Below are positions 1 to 6,449 of a stretch of 64,000 nucleotides of DNA, piece by piece (the stretch's first letter is position 1; each line of letters starts with the position of its first letter). Where the stretch lies: assembly GCA_035605695.1 (NCBI GenBank), contig DATNGZ010000052.1:62001-126000 (forward strand). The letters are read 5' to 3'. Made by a program: the position numbers and the translations under genes. Below the pieces are notes generated by a model, which was not told the DNA's origin, ran no database searches, and saw only the letters and a list, made by a program, of their open reading frames with translations. Origin of the DNA: VRUE01 sp035605695. GTDB taxonomy: Bacteria; Actinomycetota; Thermoleophilia; Solirubrobacterales; 70-9.

Positions 1-34
1 GTCCTCGGCGGCCCGGCGGGCGGCCGCGAGCGCG

Positions 35-457
35 ATGGGGAACCGGTTGGCTGAGGCGCCCGAGAAGCTCATCGTCAACGTCGACGGTGGGGCCCGCGGC
101 AACCCCGGCCCGGCGGCGATCGCCGCCGTCGTCCAGGCCCCGGGCGGCGAGGTGCTGGCCGAGCGCGGCGAGCGGATCGGCCGCGCCACCAACAACGTCG
201 CCGAGTACAAGGCGCTGCTACTGGGGATCGAGCTGGCGGCCGCTCTGGGCACGCCCGAACTGGAGCTGGTCGGCGACTCCGAGCTGATCGTCAAGCAGGT
301 CAAAGGCGAGTACAAGGTCAAGGACGCGACCATGCGCGAACTCCACGCCGAGGTAAAGCGGGCCTTGCGCGACTTCGATCGCTGGTCGATCCGCCACGTC
401 CGCCGCGAGCAGAACAGCGAGGCGGACCGCCTCGTCAACGAGGCGCTCGATGGCTGA
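35..457 (+). CDS. rnhA: Ribonuclease HI family protein
   Basis: Predicted 140-aa RNase H fold that cleaves the RNA strand of RNA-DNA hybrids in the cytoplasm. The N-terminal VDGGARGNPG motif carries D17; E57 lies in NNVAEYKALL, D81 in GDSELIVKQV and D131 near the C-terminus, giving the DEDD metal-binding set. The length is close to a minimal bacterial RNase HI. The reading frame is open from position 2 up to the ATG at 35, so the true protein may start before the window or be fused to an upstream domain; the ATG used here is only the first visible one. The stop overlaps the start of the next gene, which suggests translational coupling. I am confident of the family and less so of the start. 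Confidence 0.88.
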   Translation: MGNRLAEAPEKLIVNVDGGARGNPGPAAIAAVVQAPGGEVLAERGERIGRATNNVAEYKALLLGIELAAALGTPELELVGDSELIVKQVKGEYKVKDATMRELHAEVKRALRDFDRWSIRHVRREQNSEADRLVNEALDG

Positions 458-941
458 GCCGATCGATCCTGGCGTCGACATCGGCCACGTCCACCTCAAG
501 GTCGCCGAGATCGAGCGCTCGCTCGACTTCTACTGCGGCGCGCTCGGCTTCGAGCTGCAGCAGCGCTTCGGCGACGAGGCGGCCTTCGTCTCGGCCGGTG
601 GCTACCACCACCACATCGGCCTCAACACCTGGCAATCGAAAGGCGGCTCGCCGCCGGCGCCGGGCACGACCGGCCTCTTTCACTTCGCGATTCGTTACCC
701 GACACGTGCCGCCCTCGCCGATGCGCTACGCCGCCTGATCGGTGCCAAAGTCGGCATCAGCGGCGCCTCCGACCACGGCGTCAGCGAGGCGCTCTACCTC
801 AACGACCCCGACGGCAACGGGATCGAGCTCTACTGGGACCGGCCGAAGGACGCGTGGCCGCAGCCACAGCCGGGCCAGAAGGTCGAGATGTACACGCGGC
901 CACTCGACCTCGAAGGCCTGCTCGCCGAGCCCGAGCTCTAG
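450..941 (+). CDS. VOC-family (glyoxalase / extradiol dioxygenase fold) protein
   Basis: A 163-aa protein of the vicinal oxygen chelate superfamily. It has two beta-alpha-beta-beta-beta modules, with metal-ligand candidates H15 (VHLKV), the HHH run near residues 53-55, H78 and E126 (GIELYWDRP). The GIELYWDRP ending and the HHIGLNTW stretch resemble CatE-like extradiol dioxygenases and related VOC proteins. The substrate cannot be told from sequence. The ATG lies inside the end of the RNase HI gene (8-bp overlap), so the two are probably co-translated, although no functional link is obvious. Confidence 0.82.
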   Translation: MAEPIDPGVDIGHVHLKVAEIERSLDFYCGALGFELQQRFGDEAAFVSAGGYHHHIGLNTWQSKGGSPPAPGTTGLFHFAIRYPTRAALADALRRLIGAKVGISGASDHGVSEALYLNDPDGNGIELYWDRPKDAWPQPQPGQKVEMYTRPLDLEGLLAEPEL

Positions 942-953
942 TCGGGAGCGCGC

Positions 954-1073
954 TCAAATACCTGGATGGACGGTCGCCTGACCCGAAAGCGCCCCAGCCA
1001 TAGCGGCAGAGGGAGGGACCACCGAGGCGAAGGGCGCCACGAGGAACGAAATGAGGACTGCGAACTTGTTCAT
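954..1073 (-). CDS. Putative small exported peptide (39 aa)
   Basis: This small minus-strand ORF has an unusually good ribosome binding site: on the minus strand GGAGG precedes the ATG by about ten bases. The product starts MNKFAVLISFLVAPF and has an Ala-rich stretch (PPSAAMAGA) that reads like a signal peptide with a possible cleavage site, leaving about 15 residues. It lies between the VOC gene and tRNA-Gly. I recognise no family. It could be a real small secreted peptide or a chance ORF; the RBS and the signal-like N-terminus favour a real gene. Confidence 0.45.
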   Translation of the reverse strand: MNKFAVLISFLVAPFASVVPPSAAMAGALSGQATVHPGI

Positions 1074-1192
1074 TGTTTGCGCCTCCAGTTGTCTCGTTAA
1101 GCCAGGCAACCGTCCTCCAAGCTGAGGCAAGACTACCAAATAATAAGTAGGACCCCCGAAGGCCCCGACATAAGGCTAGAATCCGCCACCGT

Positions 1193-1266
1193 GCGGCTGT
1201 AGCTCAGCTGGCTAGAGCGTCTGCTTGCCATGCAGAAGGTCGTGGGTTCGAATCCCATCAGCCGCT
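1193..1266 (+). tRNA. tRNA-Gly (GCC)
   Basis: Full cloverleaf. The acceptor stem GCGGCTG (1193-1199) pairs with CAGCCGC (1259-1265), with discriminator T at 1266 as is usual for bacterial tRNA-Gly. The D-arm contains GCTCAGCTGGCTAGAGC. The anticodon stem TCTGC/GCAGA encloses the loop TTGCCAT, giving anticodon GCC. The T-arm is GTGGG-TTCGAAT-CCCAT. CCA is not encoded. The block to its right (1.3-4.3 kb) has accessory features, so this tRNA is a candidate integration target. Confidence 0.97.
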
Positions 1267-1270
1267 TTAC

Positions 1271-1282
1271 GCGAGATCTCGC
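1271..1282. repeat. 12-bp perfect palindrome after tRNA-Gly
   Basis: GCGAGATCTCGC reads the same on both strands and lies 5 bases after the tRNA. It could form a short stem at the end of the tRNA transcript, but there is no T-run, so I do not call it a terminator. Confidence 0.4.
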
Positions 1283-1350
1283 TCTAGGGCGGGATTTCGT
1301 CGTTTATAGAGGCGCGTCGGGGAAATGAAACCATCCCGTCATATCGCCTC

Positions 1351-1376
1351 CATTTTGGGCACTAGTGCCCAAAATG
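1351..1376. repeat. 26-bp perfect palindrome
   Basis: An uninterrupted 26-bp palindrome whose half-site reads CATTTTGGGCACT, centred between 1363 and 1364. It lies 85 bases downstream of tRNA-Gly and just before the first copy of the dispersed repeat. The AT-rich outer arms stand out in this GC-rich DNA. It could be an operator for a dimeric regulator (four XRE-type regulators lie 1-2 kb away), a recombinase site, or a cruciform or hairpin. Confidence 0.85.
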
Positions 1377-1388
1377 ACGCGGATACGC

Positions 1389-1427
1389 GGGGATTAGCGG
1401 CGATTTCGGCCGATTCCGCCTCGCTTT
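1389..1427 (+). repeat. Dispersed repeat, copy 1
   Basis: This 39-bp stretch, beginning GGGGATTAGCGGCGATTTC, matches the reverse complement of 32628-32666 at 35 of 39 positions. A shorter overlapping part (1381-1404) matches 3978-4001 at 22 of 24 positions. The three copies sit at the edges of accessory patches: here beside tRNA-Gly, after the XRE cluster, and at the left edge of the 32.6-39.4 kb block. They are candidates for attachment or end sites of mobile elements. No integrase is present in the window. Confidence 0.7.
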
Positions 1428-1500
1428 CGCCCAGCAGCGGAGCTACGGTCGCCAGCGCCAAGACATAAGTGGCCCCGGCGGCGGTGGAACGCCCCGGGGC

Positions 1501-1586
1501 CTGGCACCGAAGCCAGTGACTTCGATGCAACGGAAACGGTACTGCCGTTGCCCCACCAGGGCAGCATTGGGACCGGCTTCGGTGCC
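1501..1586 (+). promoter_or_regulatory. Candidate structured 5' leader (nested inverted repeats)
   Basis: GGCACCGAAGCC at 1503-1514 is perfectly complementary to GGCTTCGGTGCC at 1575-1586. Nested inside are GCAACGG (1527-1533) and CCGTTGC (1545-1551). An alternative local hairpin CTGGC/GCCAG (1501-1505 with 1512-1516) would compete with the outer stem. The structure ends 7 bases before the GAGGAGG ribosome binding site of the next gene. This layout could regulate the 1608 gene at RNA level. The pairing is seen directly; the regulatory role is inferred. Confidence 0.4.
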
Positions 1587-1607
1587 CTACCGAGAGGAGG
1601 GGCGCCA

Positions 1608-2024
1608 GTGCCCGCCACCACGATCACGATCAACCGCGAGCAGCGCGACGGGCTTTACGAACTGGTTCGCAATCACCTTGGGTCAGTCAGCGACCTCTTC
1701 GACGCGCTGGAGCACGAGAAGGATTTCGGCAAGGCCGAGCGGCTCGGCCTTGAGCTCATCGAAGACCTCCGCCTGATGCAGGATCTCGGCTGGGGTGAGG
1801 ACGAGGGGCGCGAGGGCGTCGAGCTGACGATGCAGCCGCACGACCTGATGGAACTACTCGAGCGCCTGCGCGGCGAAGCCGGCCTGGTCCTCGGCGACAC
1901 GCAAGAAAGCCGCGAGGACGCCGAAACGATGCAGCGCTTCAAACAGGGCTACGAGGCCTGCGGGCAACTGCTCGCGACGATCGATCCACGGGAGCAGAAA
2001 CAAGAGCCAGGAGGGGCAAAATGA
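1608..2024 (+). CDS. Hypothetical acidic helical protein
   Basis: A 138-aa protein, mainly helical and rich in Glu, Asp and Leu, with no membrane segment. I recognise no family. The GTG start at 1608 is preferred over the upstream ATG at 1548 because GAGGAGG lies 7 bases before it and the upstream region forms a perfect inverted repeat rather than convincing coding sequence. The C-terminus overlaps the next start in an ATGA arrangement, so the two genes form a coupled pair. It lies in the accessory patch after tRNA-Gly. It could be a partner or accessory subunit of the small basic protein encoded next. Confidence 0.65.
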   Translation: MPATTITINREQRDGLYELVRNHLGSVSDLFDALEHEKDFGKAERLGLELIEDLRLMQDLGWGEDEGREGVELTMQPHDLMELLERLRGEAGLVLGDTQESREDAETMQRFKQGYEACGQLLATIDPREQKQEPGGAK

Positions 2025-2314
2025 GCGAGAAGAAGACAGTCGATCAACGACGGGACAGCAAACCGAAAAAGGCCGACTCGCCCGGATCGAAAAACGGTCG
2101 TCTCGGACCCGGTGAGCTGGACAAACTCGTCCTCGGCCAGATGCGCCGGCACAAAGGTGATGCTCCGCAAACGGCGAGCGCGATCGGCAAGGCGATCGAA
2201 CGCTCCTCGGGCGCCGTGGCGAACTGCCTGGTGCGTCTGGAGAAGCAGGGCAAGGTGCGGCTGGCCAAGCCGAAGCCGCGCTCTTATGAGCTGGGAGTGG
2301 CGAAGAAGAAATGA
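2021..2314 (+). CDS. Small basic winged-helix-like protein
   Basis: A 97-aa protein with a very basic, Lys-rich N-terminus of about 30 residues, then LGPGELDKLVLGQMRRHK and a second half (TASAIGKAIERSSGAVANCL followed by VRLEKQGKVRLAKPKPRSY) that reads as helix-turn-helix plus a beta wing, as in MarR or IclR-type winged helices. It is therefore probably a DNA-binding protein. It is translationally coupled (ATGA) to the acidic protein upstream, so an acidic/basic partner pair is possible. No specific family is recognised. Confidence 0.6.
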   Translation: MSEKKTVDQRRDSKPKKADSPGSKNGRLGPGELDKLVLGQMRRHKGDAPQTASAIGKAIERSSGAVANCLVRLEKQGKVRLAKPKPRSYELGVAKKK

Positions 2315-2508
2315 CCCACCGAGGTCGCTTTCATCGGCGGTTGTTCGAGGGTCGGGGCTCAGGCCACAGGGAGGAAGGGTTGCTCCCGTGCTGGTTGCGG
2401 GAGCCGCTTCCTGCCCCGGCCCTCGGAGAACCGCCGATCATTGCGATCCCATACGGGCGCCTGTGCCTCCGCACGGCCATGAAGAGCTGCTGATCTCAGG
2501 GGGCGGGT

Positions 2509-2841
2509 GTGAGTCGCAAGCGATCCGAGCGGGCCGAAGCCACTCGCGTCACCCGACGCTTCGCCAGAAATCTCGTTTCACGGCGTCGCCAGATGGACTT
2601 CTCACAGGTGGAGATTGCCGAGCGGTCAGGCTTGCACCGCACGCAGATCAGCCTGCTGGAGCGTGGTCTTCGGGTTCCGCAACTGGACACGATCGTTCAG
2701 GTCGCGGCCGGGGTCGAAGCCGAGCCATGCGACCTCCTCGTTGGGATGGCCTGGAAGATCGACCGCGATCGCCTCTATGACGCAGAGGCGCCGCCGGGAT
2801 TCTTCGAGGTCAAGGTCGGCAGTCGATGGGTGAAGGTCTAG
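2509..2841 (+). CDS. XRE-family helix-turn-helix regulator (tandem copy 1)
   Basis: A 110-aa protein with one XRE/Cro-CI HTH at about residues 15-75. The recognition-helix region reads SQVEIAERSGLHRTQISLLE, followed by a typical LDTIVQVAAGVEAEPCDLL tail. A short C-terminal segment (GMAWKIDRDRLYDAE... FFEVKVGSRWVKV) looks like a small beta tail. Translation starts at GTG. It is the first of four adjacent XRE genes on this strand; its stop directly abuts the next ATG. Cytoplasmic transcription regulator with unknown target. Confidence 0.85.
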   Translation: MSRKRSERAEATRVTRRFARNLVSRRRQMDFSQVEIAERSGLHRTQISLLERGLRVPQLDTIVQVAAGVEAEPCDLLVGMAWKIDRDRLYDAEAPPGFFEVKVGSRWVKV

Positions 2842-3150
2842 ATGGACTCTTCGCGCCTTGCCGAACACTTCGGCCGTCGGCTCTGGCATCGTCGGCGGCT
2901 GGCTTGTCTATCCCAGGAAGAGCTCGGTCGCCTGCTCGACGTGCATCGCACCGAGATCGGCCTGCTTGAGCGAGGGCGGAGGGTGCCGCGTCTCGACACC
3001 GTTCTCAAGCTGTCGGCAGGGGTCGAAGTCTCGCCGTGCGAGCTGATCGCGGGTCTTCGCTGGCAACCTGGCTCCCGTGACCTCGTCGGCGGCGTCTACG
3101 CCGGAGGCAGTTCCGAAGCCGCTGCAAGTAGGAAGCGAGTCGCAGCATGA
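2842..3150 (+). CDS. XRE-family helix-turn-helix regulator (tandem copy 2)
   Basis: A 102-aa paralogue of copy 1. The HTH spans about residues 10-68 with SQEELGRLLDVHRTEIGLLE and RRVPRLDTVLKLSAGVEVSP, then AGLRWQPG and a short tail lacking copy 1's beta segment. The ATG follows the previous stop with no gap. Its stop overlaps the start of copy 3 (ATGA), so all four genes are probably read from one transcript. Confidence 0.85.
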   Translation: MDSSRLAEHFGRRLWHRRRLACLSQEELGRLLDVHRTEIGLLERGRRVPRLDTVLKLSAGVEVSPCELIAGLRWQPGSRDLVGGVYAGGSSEAAASRKRVAA

Positions 3151-3512
3151 GACCCAAGCAGCCGATGCCGCCCTCAGACGAGATGAAGGAGCGATTCGGG
3201 GTCAACCTGCGGGAATGTCGGAAGCGGCTGGGCGTCAGCCAGCACGAGCTTTCCTTCCGCGCGGAAATGGGTCTGAACTCTGTTTCGCTTCTGGAGCTGG
3301 GAACGAAACAGCCGAGAATCGACACTTTCATTCGCCTGGTCGGCGCACTAGGGGTTACGCCGAACGAGCTTGCTGCCGGCATCCAATGGATGCCGGCCGA
3401 GGTCGTCGCAACGCCAGGCAGATTCGATGTGCCCGAAGACCCAGAGCTCGCCGCGGAGGTTGCAGCGTTGCGAAGTGCGGCTCCTGGCCGTGGGAGGCGT
3501 TCCAAGCGATGA
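3147..3512 (+). CDS. XRE-family helix-turn-helix regulator (tandem copy 3)
   Basis: A 121-aa protein with an XRE HTH at about residues 18-75 (VSQHELSFRAEMGLNSVSLL, then KQPRIDTFIRLVGALGVTP), followed by the shared LAAGIQWMP motif and a basic C-terminus (RGRRSKR). The start overlaps the stop of copy 2 by 4 bases and the stop overlaps the start of copy 4 by 4 bases. The target is unknown. Confidence 0.85.
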   Translation: MRPKQPMPPSDEMKERFGVNLRECRKRLGVSQHELSFRAEMGLNSVSLLELGTKQPRIDTFIRLVGALGVTPNELAAGIQWMPAEVVATPGRFDVPEDPELAAEVAALRSAAPGRGRRSKR

Positions 3513-3835
3513 GCAAATCCAAGGGGCGCAGAGAGCTGCCATATGAAGCCAGGGCTCGGATCGCTGACAACCTGTTCTTGCTGCGAAGGCGCGCCGGGCA
3601 TTCGCAGGGAGAACTCGCCGAGCTCGCGAGGGTGTCTGCCGGTCAGATTGGGTCGATCGAGAGTGGGAAGGCCTTGGGAATGCTCGATACCTACGTGAGG
3701 CTCGCTGGGGCACTTTCGCTCACCCTCGACGACCTTCTCGCCGGGGTGGCGTGGACCCCTGGAGAGTTCGAGTTCGAAATCGACGCTGGCTACAAAGTCG
3801 AGTTCGAGGTGGAAGGCGCTGAGAGCTTCGGGTAG
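3509..3835 (+). CDS. XRE-family helix-turn-helix regulator (tandem copy 4)
   Basis: A 108-aa protein starting at the ATG that overlaps the previous stop (ATGA); a longer frame from 3077 exists but would run through copies 2 and 3. The HTH spans about residues 15-78 (SQGELAELARVSAGQIGSIE), then LLAGVAWTPGEFEFEIDAGY and an acidic end. The shared AG(V/L/I)xWxPG motif after the HTH ties it to copies 2 and 3. It is last in the run and is followed by a repeat-rich intergenic region. Confidence 0.83.
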   Translation: MSKSKGRRELPYEARARIADNLFLLRRRAGHSQGELAELARVSAGQIGSIESGKALGMLDTYVRLAGALSLTLDDLLAGVAWTPGEFEFEIDAGYKVEFEVEGAESFG

Positions 3836-3977
3836 AAGCGCTGGTACTCGTGCTTGCTTCACGTCCAACCGCCGACCTCCTGGGTGCGATCCACGAAGGC
3901 CATTCTCGGCGTAGGCGCTTGAAACAGGCTGATTTACAGGGATATTCGTAGGTCGCGGCCAAGCGGTCGATCTAGTC

Positions 3978-4001
3978 GGATGCGCGGGGATTAGCGGGGA
4001 T
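3978..4001 (+). repeat. Dispersed repeat, copy 2 (short)
   Basis: This 24-bp stretch (GGATGCGCGGGGATTAGCGG and four more bases) matches 1381-1404 at 22 of 24 positions, in direct orientation. With copy 1 it brackets the structured leader, the acidic/basic pair and the four XRE genes. The repeat continues imperfectly as GATATGCGGGGA. Confidence 0.65.
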
Positions 4002-4011
4002 ATGCGGGGAG

Positions 4012-4039
4012 TCAGCCACTTCTGGCGAGAAGTGGCTGA
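4012..4039. repeat. Perfect 12-bp inverted repeat with 4-base loop
   Basis: TCAGCCACTTCT and AGAAGTGGCTGA flank GGCG. It lies directly beside dispersed repeat copy 2, just as the 26-bp palindrome lies beside copy 1, although on the opposite side. There is no T-run on either flank, so a terminator is unlikely; a recombination or binding site is possible. Confidence 0.75.
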
Positions 4040-4441
4040 AAACGAAAAGGGTCGGTTGGAGTCTCGCCACAGCTGTTGCTGGTACATGCGGTCTGAGATC
4101 AGCTTGTACCCCGCGACGCCGACCAGCGCGAGGCATAGCGAGAGCCAGAAACAGGCGTGCGCCGAACCCAAAAGCGCCTACACGACGACGCAGAGCGTCC
4201 GTTTGTCGAGCGACCCATCTGAACTATCTGTTCATCGACTGCAGTGGACATAGCCATCTGCGGAGAAGGCGGCCTGGGTTCAAGTCCATCGACCTCGGGT
4301 CCCACTGGAGCACGACGGTGGTGGGTGCCTGAGGAATCCTGCCCGGCATCTGAAGCTCGCCAACGCCGACATCAGACCGGATCGCACACTCCACCCGGCT
4401 GAAAACGATGATTTCTCGACCACGATTTATTGTCTCCGGCC

Positions 4442-6049
4442 ATGCCACAAGAAACCGATTCCGCCACCGCCACATCCATCGAGCAGCCCGACCTGACCGC
4501 GGCCGCCGCGGCCGTCGAGACGGCCGGCTCGGTCGTCGAGGGGGCCTTCAAGCACCTCGCCGCCGAGGGCGACGTCGATGCCGACCAGGTCGTTGCCTAC
4601 GACCTCGCGCATGCCGCCTCTGCCGTCGAGAACGCCCGCGCCGTCCTCGATTACGGGGAGAAGGGCGATGATGAGGCCCGCATCGCCTGCGCGTTCGTGG
4701 CCGATGTCGTCCATGAGGTCGCCACCAAGCTCATGGGTCGCGAGCGGGAGTGGGGCGCCGAGCCCGGCGCCCTCGACCCGGCCCTCGCCTTTGCCGGCTC
4801 CTACCGTTCGCCCGAGTTCCTCGCGGATCTCTGCGGGACCCAGGGACCGCGCCACCTCGACGAGGACTTCGTGATGGTCCAGGACACCTTCCGGCGTTTC
4901 GCCGAGGAGCGGATCCGGCCGATCGCCGAGGAGATCCACCGGCACAACGAGGACATTCCCGAGGAGATCATCGAAGGCCTCGCGGAAATCGGGACCTTCG
5001 GCGTCTCGATCCCCGAAGAGTTCGACGGCTTCGCGGCCGAGGGCGAGGGCGAGTACCTCTCGATGGTCGCCGCGACCGAGGAGCTCTCGCGCGGATCGCT
5101 GGGCGTCGGCGGCTCGCTGATCACCCGGCCCGAGATCCTCGCCCGGGCGTTGCTGGCGGGCGGCACTGAGGAGCAGAAGAAGGAGTGGCTGCCGAAGATG
5201 GCCAGCGGCGAGCTGATGGTCGGGATCGCCGTGACCGAGCCCGACTTCGGCTCCGACGTCGCTTCGATGAGGACCACGGCCACCCGCGACGGGGACGGCT
5301 GGCGGATCAACGGGCTCAAGACCTGGTGCACCTTCGGGGCCAGGGCCGACGTCTACATGCTCCTCGCGCGGACCGACCCGGACCGCTCGGCGGGCCACAA
5401 GGGCCTCTCGCTCTTCATCGTCCCGAAAGAGCGCGGCAGCGGTCACGGCTTCGAGCTGACCCAGGAGGAGGGCGGCAAGATGGAGGGCGCCGCGATCGAC
5501 ACGATCGGCTATCGCGGGATGCACTCCTATGAGGTCTCCTTCGACAACTGGTACGTCCCCGCCGAGAACGTGATCGGCGGCGAGGAGGGGCTCGGCCGCG
5601 GCTTCTACATGCAGATGGCCGGCTTCGAGAACGGCCGCATCCAGACCGCGGCGCGTGCCGTCGGCGTCATGCAGGCGGCCTACGAGGGGGCCTATGACTA
5701 CGCGAACGAGCGCAGCGTCTTCGGCAAGCCGATCATCGATTACCAGCTGACCCGCGCCAAGCTGGCGCGGATGGCGGTGATCATCCAGGCCAGCCGCCAG
5801 TTCGCCTACCGCGTCGCCCGGCTGATGGCCCAGGGCGAGGGCGCGATGGAGGCCTCGATGGTCAAGGCCTACGTCTGCCGGGTGGCGGAGTGGGTGACCC
5901 GCGAGGCGATGCAGATCCACGGCGGCATGGGCTACGCCGAGGAGTTCCCGGTGAGCCGCTACTACGTGGATGCCCGGGTCCTGTCGATCTTCGAGGGCGC
6001 GGACGAGGTCCTTGCCCTCAAGGTCATCGCCCGGCGGCCTGCGCGGTAG
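4442..6049 (+). CDS. mcd: Acyl-CoA dehydrogenase family, probable (2S)-methylsuccinyl-CoA dehydrogenase
   Basis: A 535-aa flavoprotein, longer than ordinary acyl-CoA dehydrogenases (about 380 aa) because of a helical N-terminal extension of about 130 residues. The acyl-CoA dehydrogenase core contains VTEPDFGSDVASMRTTA, LKTWCTFGARADVYMLLART, GYRGMHSYEVSFDNW, and near the C-terminus QIHGGMGYAEEFPVSRYYVD and LSIFEGADEVLALKVIARR. The extension plus these motifs match my memory of methylsuccinyl-CoA dehydrogenase, which oxidises (2S)-methylsuccinyl-CoA to mesaconyl-CoA in the ethylmalonyl-CoA pathway. No other gene of that pathway is in the window, so the substrate is inferred. The ATG at 4442 is preferred to an in-frame TTG at 4430. 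Confidence 0.72.
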   Translation: MPQETDSATATSIEQPDLTAAAAAVETAGSVVEGAFKHLAAEGDVDADQVVAYDLAHAASAVENARAVLDYGEKGDDEARIACAFVADVVHEVATKLMGREREWGAEPGALDPALAFAGSYRSPEFLADLCGTQGPRHLDEDFVMVQDTFRRFAEERIRPIAEEIHRHNEDIPEEIIEGLAEIGTFGVSIPEEFDGFAAEGEGEYLSMVAATEELSRGSLGVGGSLITRPEILARALLAGGTEEQKKEWLPKMASGELMVGIAVTEPDFGSDVASMRTTATRDGDGWRINGLKTWCTFGARADVYMLLARTDPDRSAGHKGLSLFIVPKERGSGHGFELTQEEGGKMEGAAIDTIGYRGMHSYEVSFDNWYVPAENVIGGEEGLGRGFYMQMAGFENGRIQTAARAVGVMQAAYEGAYDYANERSVFGKPIIDYQLTRAKLARMAVIIQASRQFAYRVARLMAQGEGAMEASMVKAYVCRVAEWVTREAMQIHGGMGYAEEFPVSRYYVDARVLSIFEGADEVLALKVIARRPAR

Positions 6050-6449
6050 CAGGCTGGCGGAGTCCTCCCGGCTGGCTGTAGCTGCGCGGGCATGAAGCAA
6101 GTGGCGCTGTCCCAGCCGTGAGGCTCGGCGACAAGATCTCGCTGTCCACGATGTGGCTCACCGTCGCCGATGCGTCCAAGAGACGCCATGGAGGTCAAGA
6201 CCGCGCCATCGGTCGGCAACTCTGCGATCAAAATCTGACGATGCCCCGCTTGGCGCAGGCTGCCCGACGAAAAGATCAGGGTCCTGCCCTGATGCGAACT
6301 ACCGTGTGGTCACCGACCATCGGGAGCATGCGAATCGCTCCCAGGAACAAGAGGAACCGTCGCCGGGCGAAGCGGGCCGGGCTCGAGGCAGCGCAAACGC
6401 TCGCCGTCGCCGCGCAGATGGCCCTGCTCTGCCCGTCCGGAATGGATGT
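6050..6449. other. Gene-free stretch
   Basis: I see no ORF with a ribosome binding site or recognisable product here, and no strong hairpin with a T-run. Long open frames that pass through it do so only because stops are rare in GC-rich DNA. Confidence 0.5.

Larger units (their letters stand above)
3836..4441. other. Intergenic region with no convincing gene
   Basis: These 600 bases separate the XRE cluster from the dehydrogenase gene. They hold the second copy of the dispersed repeat and a perfect hairpin. Short ORFs on both strands have no ribosome binding site or plausible product. The codon pattern is unlike that of the flanking genes, as expected for an accessory-patch junction. Confidence 0.6.

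Noticed and set aside
3005..4171. Long minus-strand frame across the XRE genes, starting with a hydrophobic segment.
   Set aside because: It overlaps four well-supported plus-strand genes and becomes Arg/Ser-rich; shadow frame.
4275..4290. TGGGTTCAAGTCCATC, similar to the T-arm end of tRNA-Gly, at the far side of the XRE patch (possible attR).
   Set aside because: Only the generic T-loop core matches well, with a missing base in the stem; the T-loop consensus alone can explain it.
4427..6100. Long minus-strand frame opposite the acyl-CoA dehydrogenase.
   Set aside because: Rich in Leu, Asp and His from antisense reading; the plus-strand protein is clearly a dehydrogenase.
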